NCBI GenBank assembly: GCA_002361335.1
Contig: DESS01000224.1
Location: 5,001-42,076 of the forward strand
From: Richelia sp. UBA3308
Lineage (GTDB): Bacteria; Cyanobacteriota; Cyanobacteriia; Cyanobacteriales; Nostocaceae
Reading direction: 5' to 3'
Length of the DNA stretch: 37,076 nucleotides
This document shows, piece after piece, positions 7,155 to 16,225 of the stretch; positions within the stretch are counted from its first letter, which is position 1, and every line of letters begins with the position of its first letter. The notes below the pieces were generated by a model. The model was given only the letters and a program-made list of their open reading frames with translations. It ran no database searches and was not told where the DNA came from. The position numbers and the translations under genes were made by a program.

Positions 7155-8546
7155 TTATTTATCAAAAAACCTGGCTTCTTTTTCTTCGTTTTTATATGCA
7201 GAAATAAAATCGAACTTTTCTTCAGCAGAAGTCCAACTCAACTTATTTTTTCCCGCAAATAAATAGACAATAAAACCAATTAAAACCGTCCCGATTCCTG
7301 TTAAAGACTCCACAGGTTTATCAATGAAGATAAACACCAACATCCACAAACTAATTGCTAAGAAAATAATTGGTGTAAAAGGATAACCCCAAGTTTTATA
7401 AGGTCGATGAACTTCGGGATGTTGTAAACGGTAAATGAAAACCCCTAAAACTGTAATAAATGAAGATAATGTTAGAGTAAATCCTAAATAGGTAATTACT
7501 GCTTCAAAACTTGATGTCAATATTAAAACAGTAACTATAAATAGCTGTAGAATAATTGCAAAATATGGAATACCACTGCTATTTTTTCTCGCTAGCAATT
7601 TAAATAAAGGAATATCTTCACCAATTGCTTGAGTAACTCTAGGTCCTGCTAAAACCATTGAACTAATTGAACTTATTAGTCCAAATGAAATCATTATACC
7701 CATTATTTTAGCTCCGAAAGAACCAAAAATATGATTAGCAGCTATATATCCAACCTCTAATTCTCCCACTAAATTATCAATTGGCGTACTATGTAAAAAT
7801 ATAAAATTTAATAGTAGATATAACCCCATTACAATCAATGTTCCGCCAACTAAAGAACGAGGTAGATTTTTTTCTGGTGATTCTACTTCACTAGCTAAAT
7901 AAACCGCTGCATTCCACCCTGAATATGAATAAGTAACGTAAACTAATGAAATTGCAAAGGGAGAACTGAAAATTAAATTTATATCTCCCCCTGATGGTAA
8001 AAATCCCAACTGTTGAGGTTCCGCTAAAAATAAACCGCAAACAATTAAAATCACAATTAGCAGCACTTTTAAAATCGTAAATATCTGCTGAAAGTAACTA
8101 CCAAATGCTTTATTTCTACTATGAATTAAAGAAACGCCGATAACTACAGCTAAACCAATGACTGTGGAAGACATTATCGGAAATACACTTTTGAAATATG
8201 CTCCCAATGCCATCGCCGCTGCCGCTATTGGTGCTGCAAAACCCACCGTCACCGATACCCATCCAGATAAAAAACCCACTACTGGATGATAAATACGGGA
8301 TAAATAATAATATTCACCACCCGAATAAGGCATTGCTGCCCCTAATTCGCCATAACTTAAAGCTCCGCATAAAGCGAAAATTCCACCCACCATCCATAGA
8401 AATAGCAGGGTAAAACCAGATTTTATATCCACTACTTGAAAACCTAAGCTCGTGAATACACCTGTACCAATCATGTTCGCTACCACAATACAGGTTGCGG
8501 TAAACAAGTTGATTGCTTTTGGTTTTTGTTGTTGATTTAAAGACAT
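7155..8546 (-). CDS. APC superfamily amino acid permease
   Basis: The ATG at 8546 gives 463 residues; a TTG directly before it (8549) is in frame but less likely. The protein is almost wholly hydrophobic with about 12 membrane helices. Helix 1 carries NMIGTGVFTSLGFQ, the unwound G-x-G substrate-binding turn typical of the amino acid-polyamine-organocation superfamily. YSYSGWNAAVYLASEVESP in the middle is the conserved helix 6 region with a following E-x2-x-P-E. Members move amino acids or polyamines by proton symport or exchange; the specific substrate cannot be told from sequence. Its promoter must lie in the long AT-rich gap shared with the divergent adenylate cyclase gene. Confidence 0.93.
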   Translation of the reverse strand: MSLNQQQKPKAINLFTATCIVVANMIGTGVFTSLGFQVVDIKSGFTLLFLWMVGGIFALCGALSYGELGAAMPYSGGEYYYLSRIYHPVVGFLSGWVSVTVGFAAPIAAAAMALGAYFKSVFPIMSSTVIGLAVVIGVSLIHSRNKAFGSYFQQIFTILKVLLIVILIVCGLFLAEPQQLGFLPSGGDINLIFSSPFAISLVYVTYSYSGWNAAVYLASEVESPEKNLPRSLVGGTLIVMGLYLLLNFIFLHSTPIDNLVGELEVGYIAANHIFGSFGAKIMGIMISFGLISSISSMVLAGPRVTQAIGEDIPLFKLLARKNSSGIPYFAIILQLFIVTVLILTSSFEAVITYLGFTLTLSSFITVLGVFIYRLQHPEVHRPYKTWGYPFTPIIFLAISLWMLVFIFIDKPVESLTGIGTVLIGFIVYLFAGKNKLSWTSAEEKFDFISAYKNEEKEARFFDK

Positions 8547-9230
8547 CAAGTTTTTTTCAGTAAAAGTACTGAATAATTAGTATTTGAAACAATTAAATTT
8601 TTAACTCAATAAATCTTTTGATTACATCCTGGAAAATGCCGATATTTTTACAAAGTCATTTCATATTTCGATTTAAAATGCTGATTTTCTATGATTTATT
8701 ACTACCATTTTTAGTTTTTTTTTATACTTAATTTCCATGAATTATCAACTTTAAACATGTTGTACTAAAGAAATATGAATTTTAATCAAAAGTTGCAAAA
8801 TATACTAAGTGATAAGACGTAAATGATTTTTTAGTACGATAAATCACTTATTCTTCGGTTAAATTACCTTTATGAATATTCTCATACTGAATTTACAAAA
8901 TGTAATATAGTTCTAATGAACTATTATGTTTGAGAAAGCTTGCTAGTATTAAAGATTTTGATTTATAAAAATGATTTATGGAAACTGATTTTTTAGTCGT
9001 TACAGAGGCAATTTTTAAAATTACACCTGATAGTTTTGTAAAAATTTTGGGAATAATATAAACGTAGTCTTGGGGTTTTATACGGAAATTTTCTGTTTCA
9101 ACATTTTCATAAAACCGATTTATGCAAGAAGTTTATTTTTGCTAAAAGCAAGTTTTACTTAGAACCCAGCCAGATTTATCCTGGGAACACGAATAAAATA
9201 ATAAAACAAATCTTATATCAAAAGGCAGTT
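8547..9230. other. Long AT-rich divergent intergenic region
   Basis: 684 bp without a convincing gene on either strand separates the permease from the adenylate cyclase. It is strongly AT-rich and lacks the heptamer repeats seen elsewhere. The only structured element I see is a weak hairpin CCCAG/CTGGG at 9165-9185 in the cyclase leader. It presumably carries promoters for both genes. I found no CRP-type TGTGA-N6-TCACA site. Confidence 0.55.
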
Positions 9231-11816
9231 ATGTCAGTGTACCAACGTAGTCGCAATCAAACCGCTGATTTAATTATTGGTGGAAAAAGTTCAGGGAAAA
9301 GCGACTTAATTCAAAATTCTACTAGATTAGATGCTCTTGGCAGTCAACAGGAAGGAACTATTTCCACTTTCCTTGCTCCTTTGACTCAAGATACTTTTAA
9401 ACAAGTTGTTAAAGATGTAGAGCATAAGTTACAAATTGTCAACCAAACTCTGTCGATGTTGGATTCTAAAGGGTTTGAGGCAATTTTACAAGAAATGTTG
9501 CAATCTATTACCCTCAAAACTGGGGAATTATTAGGGGCAGATAGAACAACAATTTTTTTATTGGATGAGGAGAAACAGGAACTTTATACAATTGTTGCTG
9601 AAGCCGAAGGAAATCGTTCTTTAGAAATTCGCATACCAGCAAATAAAGGTATTGCTGGTGAAGTTGCTACTCACAAAAAAGTTGTCAATATCCCCTTTGA
9701 TTTTTATAACGATATTCGTTCTTCTTTTGCCCGAGAACACGAAAAAAGAACAGACTACCGTACTTACACCATGTTGGCTTTACCTTTGCTCAACGAAGAA
9801 GGCAAATTGGTGGCGGTAGTTCAATTGTTAAACAAATTAAAATCAGATCGCCATAGTCAAGCTTCTTTACTCGAACGTATTGATCTTAAAGGTTTTACTG
9901 ATGCTGACGAGCAATTATTTCAAGAGTTTGCACCTTCAATTAAATTAATTTTAGAATCATCCCATTCTTTTTATATAGCGACACAGAAACAAAGAGCTGC
10001 TGAGGCTTTGATGAAAGCAATTAAGTCACTTTCTCAAAGCAGTCTCGATTTAGAAGAGACACTCAAGCGAGTCATGGATGAAGCAAAACAACTGATGAAC
10101 GCCGATCGCTCTACTCTATGGTTAATCGATCGCGATCGTCAAGAATTATGGACGAAAATTACCCAGGATGATGGTTCGACAAAAGAGTTACGAGTTCCCA
10201 TGGGTAAAGGTTTTGTCGGACAAGTTGCTCAAAGCGGGCGCATATTAAATATCCCCTTTGATTTATACGATCATCCCGACTCTGATACGGCCAAACAAAT
10301 AGACAGGAGTAACGCTTATCGTACCTGTAGTCTGTTATGTATGCCAGTATTTAATGGCGACAAGGAATTAATTGGCGTAACTCAACTGGTAAATAAGAAG
10401 AATAAGAGGGAATGTCCCCCTTATAACCCCAAAAATTGGCCGGAAGCGCCTGAATGCTTCCAAGCTAGCTTCGATCATAATGATGAAGAGTTTATGGAAG
10501 CTTTTAACATTCAAGCAGGTGTCGCGCTACAAAATGCTCAATTGTTCGCTACCATCAAGCAACAAGAAAAAATGCAACGTGATATTCTTCGCAGTCTTTC
10601 TAATGGTGTAATTTCTACTGATAGTAAAGGCTATATCCTTGCCGCCAATGAAAGCGCTTCCCGTTTATTAGGATTAGAACCACAAGAACGTTTAGAAGGC
10701 AAATTAATTAACGATATCATTAATATCAAAGAAAACGATTTTAATAAATGGTGTCAAGATGCTTTAAATGCTGGTGATAAATTACGCGAGCAATATTATC
10801 CCGATAGAACCCTCATAACCCATCAATCTTTAGAAAATAGTATCAACTTATCGATTAACACCATCGCCGATGCTTGTGACAATCGACAAGTTCGCGGTGC
10901 CTTGGTAGTCATGGATGATATCAGTGACGAAAAGCGCCTTAAAAGTACTATGTACCGCTACATGACTCAGGAATTAGCCGAAGAATTACTCAAATTAGAC
11001 GACGCAAAACTCGGTGGCGATCGCAAAGAAGTTTCGATTTTATTTTCCGATATTCGGGGTTATACCACATTAACAGAAAATTTGCAAGCCGAAGAAGTCG
11101 TAGGTATGCTCAATGAATACTTTGAGTCAATGGTTGAAGCGGTTTTCAAGCATAAAGGTACCTTGGATAAATACATCGGTGATGCCATCATGGCTGTATA
11201 TGGTTCCCCCTTACCTTTACAAAACCATGCTTGGATGGCTGTACAAACATCCTTAGAAATGCGTCATCGCTTAAGAGAGTTTAATGCTCGTCGTCACGCT
11301 AATAACAAGCAACAAATTAGAATTGGCATAGGTATCAACTCAGACAGTGTTATTAGTGGAAACATTGGTTCGAGTAAACGCATGGAATTTACTGCAATTG
11401 GGGATGGTGTAAACCTTGGTTCTCGTTTAGAAAGCGTCAGTAAACAGTACGGGTGTGACATTGTTCTCAGTGATAATACTTACAAACCTTGTAAACACCT
11501 AATATGGGCAAGAGAATTAGATTTCATTCGTGTCAAAGGACGGAACGAACCAGTGTCAATATACGAACTCGTGGGTTCGCGTAAGGACAAAATTAGCGGC
11601 GACAAACTAACGGCCATTGAATATTATCATAAAGGACGTGAATACTACATCAATCGTCGATTTACCGAAGCCTTAAACCAATTTACTCAAGTCTTGGCGA
11701 TCGACGAACATGACAAAGCAGCGACAATGCATCTGAAGCGTTGTCACTATTGGTTAGATAATCCCCCATCTGATACTGATTGGGATGATGGTGTTTGGAC
11801 GTTTAAGGAAAAATAG
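9231..11816 (+). CDS. cyaB1: Class III adenylate cyclase, GAF-GAF-PAS-CHD-TPR (CyaB1 type)
   Basis: This 861-residue soluble protein converts ATP to cAMP. Order of parts: GAF-A (about 80-240), GAF-B (about 275-440), PAS (about 450-565), catalytic domain (about 600-775), and a C-terminal TPR-like helical pair (about 800-840). Both GAF domains carry an NK...F...DE motif (NKLKSDRHS ... FTDADE; NKKNKRE ... FDHNDEE), the signature of cyclic-nucleotide-binding GAF domains. The cyclase has metal-binding D607 (FSDIRGYT) and D651 (YIGDAIM), adenine-selecting K647 and D725 (AIGDGVN), and transition-state N728 and R732 (NLGSR), so it should be active on ATP. Length and layout match Anabaena CyaB1, in which cAMP binding to GAF activates the enzyme. 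The assignment as CyaB1 rather than CyaB2 rests on the PAS and TPR arrangement. Confidence 0.95.
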   Translation: MSVYQRSRNQTADLIIGGKSSGKSDLIQNSTRLDALGSQQEGTISTFLAPLTQDTFKQVVKDVEHKLQIVNQTLSMLDSKGFEAILQEMLQSITLKTGELLGADRTTIFLLDEEKQELYTIVAEAEGNRSLEIRIPANKGIAGEVATHKKVVNIPFDFYNDIRSSFAREHEKRTDYRTYTMLALPLLNEEGKLVAVVQLLNKLKSDRHSQASLLERIDLKGFTDADEQLFQEFAPSIKLILESSHSFYIATQKQRAAEALMKAIKSLSQSSLDLEETLKRVMDEAKQLMNADRSTLWLIDRDRQELWTKITQDDGSTKELRVPMGKGFVGQVAQSGRILNIPFDLYDHPDSDTAKQIDRSNAYRTCSLLCMPVFNGDKELIGVTQLVNKKNKRECPPYNPKNWPEAPECFQASFDHNDEEFMEAFNIQAGVALQNAQLFATIKQQEKMQRDILRSLSNGVISTDSKGYILAANESASRLLGLEPQERLEGKLINDIINIKENDFNKWCQDALNAGDKLREQYYPDRTLITHQSLENSINLSINTIADACDNRQVRGALVVMDDISDEKRLKSTMYRYMTQELAEELLKLDDAKLGGDRKEVSILFSDIRGYTTLTENLQAEEVVGMLNEYFESMVEAVFKHKGTLDKYIGDAIMAVYGSPLPLQNHAWMAVQTSLEMRHRLREFNARRHANNKQQIRIGIGINSDSVISGNIGSSKRMEFTAIGDGVNLGSRLESVSKQYGCDIVLSDNTYKPCKHLIWARELDFIRVKGRNEPVSIYELVGSRKDKISGDKLTAIEYYHKGREYYINRRFTEALNQFTQVLAIDEHDKAATMHLKRCHYWLDNPPSDTDWDDGVWTFKEK

Positions 11817-12050
11817 TGGTTAGTTGTTAGTTGTTAGTTGTTAGTTGTTAGTGGTTAGTTGTTAGTTAGCTCTACTAGTCCACCAAGGACAGAGCAGCCT
11901 GGTACTATTTTTTTCTACTCACTACTTACTACTCACTATTCACTGAAGCCGAGCAGTGTCCTCGCTTTTTGCCTCCCCTACAAGAAAAATGTGCCAGTTG
12001 CGGCCATTCCCATATACTAAGAACTAATAACTAATAACTAATAGCTAATA
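11817..12050. repeat. Short tandem heptamer repeats (GTTAGTT, ACTCACT, AACTAAT)
   Basis: GTTAGTT-type heptamers run from 11817 to about 11870. TACTCAC/ACTATTC units are at about 11915-11945 and AACTAAT units at about 12020-12050. Such STRR blocks are a hallmark of heterocystous cyanobacterial intergenic DNA. The last block ends only about 15 bp before the next start codon. Confidence 0.85.
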
Positions 12051-12065
12051 ACGCTCCCGGATTAT

Positions 12066-13145
12066 GTGATAATAACCAAGCCCCTCCCTTTTTCTGAAGA
12101 AACGTTAATTACCGTGGAGTCAACCGATAATATCAATGAACTGGTTGAAGCCTTACAACAGCCAGCAGACTTAACCTTTGAGCTACCCGATCCAGAAGAT
12201 GAAGGAATTCCAGAAACCGAATTTCTCCAGCAATTGGATATAGCTTGGCAGGTATGTGATAAATTTGATTTACAAACCGATATTTGGCGAGGAAGAATTT
12301 TACGCGCCGTTCGCGATCGCGAAAAAAAAGGAGGCGATGGGCGGGGTACTGGCTTTCTCAAATGGCTCAAGGAACGGGAAATCAGTAAAAGTCATGCTTA
12401 TAGTTTGATTCAATTAGCAAACAGCGCCGATACTCTTTTAGAAGAAGGTAAACTTGAGCCAACCTCTATCAATAACTTTAGTAAACGAGCATTTGTAGAA
12501 ACCGCCAAAGCAGCACCAGAAGTACAGGTAATGGTAAGTGAAGCAGCACAAAATGGCGATCGCATTACCAGAAGAGAAGTAAAACAACTTGCCGAAGAAT
12601 GGACGGCAATGTCTTCGGAATTAATACCCGCACCAGTGAAGAAAAAAGCAGCCGATAACACCCTTCCTCCCCGTTATCTAGCACCACTGGTAAAAGAAAT
12701 GGAAAAATTACCAGAATCCCATCAAGCAGTCATCCAAGATGAAATTACCGCCAATCCAGACATTGATACCCTGAAACAGGTTACAGCTGATGCCCGTTAC
12801 CTGGCAAAATATCTCAAAGCAGCCGCACAAGTACAAGCTCTTTCCTCAGACGAAGTGGATATTGAAACAGCCTTAGAAGAAGCTCAAAGAGTCGGATGTA
12901 TGAATATAGCCGCCGATTTAGTTAATCAAGCATCTCAGATTGAGCAAACCATAGCCAAGTTATACATGACTTGGAAACGCATCGCCAATTTATCAGATAG
13001 ACTTTACGTTGATACAGGTGCTTCCACACCACATTTGAGGTCCCTATTAGATAGTTTAGAACCCCTCGGTGGTGAAATCATGGAATTACGAATTAGCGGT
13101 ACTACCGAACGTACAGTCCGCTTGCAAATCCAAGAAACAGAATAG
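12066..13145 (+). CDS. Unrecognised soluble protein, 359 residues, GTG start
   Basis: The frame is open from a stop at 12042, and GTG at 12066 is the first usable start; there is no Shine-Dalgarno sequence, and repeat DNA comes almost up to it, so the true start is uncertain. The protein is soluble and mostly helical. Residues about 60-120 (WQVCDKFDLQTDIWRGRILR ... GFLKWLKEREISKSHAY) loosely resemble DUF3102-type segments in which a short helix-turn-helix-like part follows a WL motif, but I am not sure of this. A Lys/Ala-rich middle and a C-terminal helical half (LYMTWKRIANLSDRLY) follow. I know no function. It lies 249 bp after the adenylate cyclase on the same strand and converges on a pentapeptide-repeat gene. 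Confidence 0.75.
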   Translation: MIITKPLPFSEETLITVESTDNINELVEALQQPADLTFELPDPEDEGIPETEFLQQLDIAWQVCDKFDLQTDIWRGRILRAVRDREKKGGDGRGTGFLKWLKEREISKSHAYSLIQLANSADTLLEEGKLEPTSINNFSKRAFVETAKAAPEVQVMVSEAAQNGDRITRREVKQLAEEWTAMSSELIPAPVKKKAADNTLPPRYLAPLVKEMEKLPESHQAVIQDEITANPDIDTLKQVTADARYLAKYLKAAAQVQALSSDEVDIETALEEAQRVGCMNIAADLVNQASQIEQTIAKLYMTWKRIANLSDRLYVDTGASTPHLRSLLDSLEPLGGEIMELRISGTTERTVRLQIQETE

Positions 13146-13197
13146 TAGTTCACCAAAACAAAATTGCTGGGTGGGGGCACCTGCGGAGGAACTGGGG

Positions 13198-13218
13198 GAG
13201 AAAAGAACTTTTTTTCTC
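13198..13218. terminator. Small hairpin between convergent genes
   Basis: GAGAAAA (13198-13204) and TTTTCTC (13212-13218) form a 7-bp stem with a 7-nt loop downstream of the stop at 13145. It lacks a following T run on either strand, so a terminator role is only a suggestion. Confidence 0.3.
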
Positions 13219-13267
13219 ATTATTAACCAAGGCTGTGTTTGCTTGGTGTACCAATTGTTAAATATAA

Positions 13268-13912
13268 CTATATTTCGCTATCAATTAGAAATATTGCTCC
13301 ACGCAGCACTAAATCAAGCTTTGCTGCCTTGGAAAGTCCTTCGTTGTATCCGAATAAAGCATTCTCCACATTTGCACCATTGAGGTCAGTATGGCTTAAA
13401 TTAGCACCAACTAAATAAGCATTACTTAAGTTAGCAGCGGTTAAAAATGCATCCTTAAAATTTGTGTAGCTGAAATTGGAATTGACTAGATTAGCGTAGC
13501 GTAAGTCAGCATTAGATAAATTTACACAACTGAGATTGGCATTACTGATATCAGCACCCCGTAGATCGGCAGTTTTGAGTACAGCATCCCGCAAATCAAC
13601 ACCACATAACTCAGATTCACTCAAATTGGAAATGCTTAAGTTAGCTTCTCGTAAATCGGCACCCACTAACTGAATTCCATTAAGCAAGCTTTGATTAAGA
13701 TTAGTACCCTTAAGATTAGCACCTGCTAAGTAAGCATATTGCAGATGAACTCTACTTAGATCGGCACCACTAAGGTTAGCACGAGTCAGATTAGCACCAT
13801 TTAGTTTGCTACCAGGAAAATCTCTTTCACCCACAGCATAACGTTTAAGTAGTTCATATGAACTAGAAGCCATTAACACACTAGGAAATTTCTCATCATC
13901 CAATTTATTCAT
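13268..13912 (-). CDS. Pentapeptide-repeat protein
   Basis: The ATG at 13912 gives 214 residues; an upstream in-frame TTG at 13960 would add 16 and has no ribosome site. After a short head ending in LLKRYAVGERDFPGSKL, residues from about 35 to 195 are an unbroken run of A(D/N)LxX pentapeptides, for example GANLTRANLSGADLS and SNADLRYANLVNSN. These fold into a right-handed four-sided beta-helix. The RYAxGERDF lead-in is common in cyanobacterial members. No signal peptide is present, so it is probably cytoplasmic. Functions of such proteins are mostly unknown; some bind gyrase by DNA mimicry, but nothing here singles that out. Confidence 0.92.
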   Translation of the reverse strand: MNKLDDEKFPSVLMASSSYELLKRYAVGERDFPGSKLNGANLTRANLSGADLSRVHLQYAYLAGANLKGTNLNQSLLNGIQLVGADLREANLSISNLSESELCGVDLRDAVLKTADLRGADISNANLSCVNLSNADLRYANLVNSNFSYTNFKDAFLTAANLSNAYLVGANLSHTDLNGANVENALFGYNEGLSKAAKLDLVLRGAIFLIDSEI

Positions 13913-14229
13913 TTGCCAATAGATGCTTGAATTCAATATAAAGTTTAAGCCAAAAGTCAATACCCAGCACTAATTATTGATGACACTTTATTTCACTGTC
14001 CTAGAATAATAAGGTTTAGATGCAATTGTCCTTGTACCGGGTTATTACGGATATATGACAATTTTTGTATTGGCATAGTGACTAGTGAATGAAGAATGAA
14101 GAATGAAGAATGAAGAGCCGAAGTTGGTTGGAATTCCCCATACCCTTAGCCCCAATTCTAAATTCTAAATTCTAAATTCTAAATTCTAAATTCTAAATTC
14201 TAAATTCCCCATGCCCCATGCCCCATGCT
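13913..14229. other. Gene-free stretch filled by three heptamer repeat arrays
   Basis: About half of this 317-bp gap is tandem repeat. GAATGAA units run from 14087 to 14116, AATTCTA units from about 14154 to 14207 (some seven copies), and ATGCCCC units from about 14207 to 14227. The AATTCTA array recurs at about 20710-20745. The arrays end right at the stop codon of the permease gene on the minus strand. Confidence 0.85.
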
Positions 14230-15057
14230 CTAATTCTTAATTCCCGTCGTAGCAATACCCCGTATAAACTGCCGCTGACCGATGAGGAATAGTAAAATTA
14301 CGGGTACGGTGGCTATTGTGACAGCTGCCATTAATAAAGGCCAATTATTGGTAAATTGTTCCTGAAACTCAGCTAAAGCCAGTTGTACCGTTCTTAACTC
14401 CGGTTTGGTTGTAAATACTAAAGGTTTAAATAAATCGTTCCATTCGCCAATAAAGGTAAATAAAAATAAGGTTACCAATGCCGGACGGGCTAAAGGTAAC
14501 ATGACTTGCCACAATATTTGCAGCCTGTTTGCTCCATCTAGGGCTGCCGCTTCTTCCAATTCTACGGGAATACTTTGGAAATACTGTCGCAGTAGGAAAA
14601 TACCAAAACCATTGGCAGCCGTGGGTAATATCAGCGCCCAGTAGGTATTTATCAGGTGTCCCCATTTAAGTACTAAAAAGACAGGAATCACCAGCAACTG
14701 AAAGGGAATTACCAACGTAGCTAAAACTATTAATAGCAATAGTTGTCGTCCCCTAAACTTCAACCTTGCTAACGCGTAACCTGAAGTAGCAGAAGTTACA
14801 ATTTGACAAAAGGTTACAGAAGCTGCTACTAAAGTAGAGTTAGCAAATGCGAGTAAAAACTGACCTCGCTGCCAAGCATCGCGGTAATTTGATAAAGACC
14901 AGCCATTTTTTGTTAATAGGCTTTGAGTTGTCCCGCTTGGTGCGAATGATGTTAGGAATACCACAACTAGCGGCACTAGGATAATAACCGCCAGCAATAA
15001 TAGCACCCCTAGGGTTAAAAAGTTACCGTATTTTGGCCTCCGGCTTGGCTGATACAT
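14230..15057 (-). CDS. Sugar ABC transporter permease, MalG/CUT1 type
   Basis: The ATG at 15057 gives 275 residues; an in-frame TTG at 15075 would add six. Six hydrophobic helices are visible. The binding-protein-dependent transport motif EEAAALDGANRLQILWQV, followed by MLPLARPAL, is the EAA loop that docks on the ATPase, so the protein is the MalG-like second permease of a carbohydrate importer. No partner permease, ATPase or solute-binding protein lies in the window, so it must work with subunits encoded elsewhere. It is divergent from ado with 323 bp between them. Confidence 0.93.
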   Translation of the reverse strand: MYQPSRRPKYGNFLTLGVLLLLAVIILVPLVVVFLTSFAPSGTTQSLLTKNGWSLSNYRDAWQRGQFLLAFANSTLVAASVTFCQIVTSATSGYALARLKFRGRQLLLLIVLATLVIPFQLLVIPVFLVLKWGHLINTYWALILPTAANGFGIFLLRQYFQSIPVELEEAAALDGANRLQILWQVMLPLARPALVTLFLFTFIGEWNDLFKPLVFTTKPELRTVQLALAEFQEQFTNNWPLLMAAVTIATVPVILLFLIGQRQFIRGIATTGIKN

Positions 15058-15380
15058 AAGTAAAGCTTTATCCAAGCATTAGTTTTTCTATTACTAGAGC
15101 AATCGCCCCCAGCAACAGCTAATCTATAACATAGTGGCTTGTTAAGTAAAATTAAACCACGTAAATTCCGTTGACGATCGAGGATTACGAATGAAACACA
15201 AAATTTAAAGTTACCGATGCTGGTTATCAAGAATAAGTCATTTATACTTCGGGCTGCAAACTCTTATAGGGTTAGTTGTTGTGGTATATTTACCTTCTTC
15301 TGACTTTATCGGTTTAGAACAAATTCATTCAAACTCGATCAACTCATATTAAATACTTTCATATCTGGAGGGAACCACTA
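15058..15380. other. Divergent promoter region of the sugar permease and ado
   Basis: This 323-bp region contains no gene I can support. It must contain promoters for the permease (minus) and for ado (plus). The ado leader ends in GGAGGG at about 15367-15372, a good ribosome-binding site 8 nt before the ATG. I cannot assign -10/-35 boxes with confidence. Confidence 0.5.
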
Positions 15381-16076
15381 ATGCAGGAGCTTATAGCCTC
15401 ATCTGAACTTGATTATCGTAGCGAAACATATAAACACGCTTTCAGCCGTATTAATGCAGTTGTGATTGAAGGAGAACAAGAAGCATACGAAAATTATTTA
15501 TCCTTGGCGGAATTGATGCCAGAAAATAAAGATGATTTGCTTCGTCTTTCCAAAATGGAAATGCGTCATAAAAAGGGTTTTATAGCTTGCGGGAAGAATC
15601 TTGAAGTAACGCCAGATATGGTGTTCGCAAAGCAGTTTTTTGCTCAATTGCATCAAAATTTCCAAGATGCAGCTGCAGAAGGGAAAATTGTGACCTGTTT
15701 GCTAATTCAATCTTTGATTATCGAATGTTTTGCGATCGCCGCTTATCACATTTTTATTCCAGTTGCGGATGATTTTTCTCGTAAAATTACCGAGGGTGTT
15801 GTAAAAGATGAATATACTCACCTCAACTTTGGAGAAGTTTGGTTAAAAGAACATTTTGCAGAATCTAAAGCTGAATTAGAAGAAGCTAACGCCCAAAATC
15901 TGCCCATAATTTGGAGTATGCTCAACGAAGTTGAACAAGATGCTGAGACCATGGCAATGCCAAAAGACGCTTTAGTAGAAGACTTTATGATTCAATACGG
16001 AGAAGCTTTAGGTAACATTGGCTTCAAAACTCGCGATATCATGCGTCTTTCTGCACACGGACTTAAAGCCGCTTAA
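15381..16076 (+). CDS. ado: Aldehyde-deformylating oxygenase (alkane synthase)
   Basis: The enzyme converts long-chain fatty aldehydes to alkanes one carbon shorter plus formate, using oxygen and a di-iron centre. At 231 residues it has the family length, and all six iron ligands fall at the canonical numbers: E32, E60, H63 (KMEMRHKKGF), E115 (IIECFAIAAY), E144 and H147 (KDEYTHLNFGE). The fold is an all-helical ferritin-like bundle and the protein is cytosolic. The ATG is preceded by GGAGGG. Directly downstream lie aar, which makes its substrate, and accA, a gene order conserved in many cyanobacteria. A terminator-like element separates it from aar. Confidence 0.98.
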   Translation: MQELIASSELDYRSETYKHAFSRINAVVIEGEQEAYENYLSLAELMPENKDDLLRLSKMEMRHKKGFIACGKNLEVTPDMVFAKQFFAQLHQNFQDAAAEGKIVTCLLIQSLIIECFAIAAYHIFIPVADDFSRKITEGVVKDEYTHLNFGEVWLKEHFAESKAELEEANAQNLPIIWSMLNEVEQDAETMAMPKDALVEDFMIQYGEALGNIGFKTRDIMRLSAHGLKAA

Positions 16077-16099
16077 ATTCAGATAGCAGCTCATATCAA

Positions 16100-16153
16100 C
16101 GCTCCTGTCAGCCTTAGAAAAAGTACTTCCTAAGTGCTTTTTCCCCAGGAGCG
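16100..16153 (+). terminator. Double stem-loop/intrinsic terminator between ado and aar
   Basis: An outer stem CGCTCCTG (16100-16107) with CAGGAGCG (16146-16153) encloses an inner hairpin. In the inner hairpin GTACTT pairs with AAGTGC around a CCT loop, with a run of A before and TTTTT after. The inner part has the form of an intrinsic terminator, able to act on both strands; the outer stem could form an alternative or protective structure. It lies 24 nt after the ado stop and 73 nt before aar. Confidence 0.8.
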
Positions 16154-16225
16154 ATACTCCCATGTGTCTATTTATATTCCACAGCTTCCATCGTTTAATA
16201 AAGAATAGGTCATAAACTACAGTTC

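Noticed and set aside
8547..9230. CRP/SyCRP1-type cAMP receptor site in the cyclase promoter region
   Set aside because: No TGTGA-N6-TCACA or close variant was found on reading the region.
11817..12050. CRISPR array
   Set aside because: The repeats are direct 7-nt tandem units without spacers; they fit STRR elements, not CRISPR.
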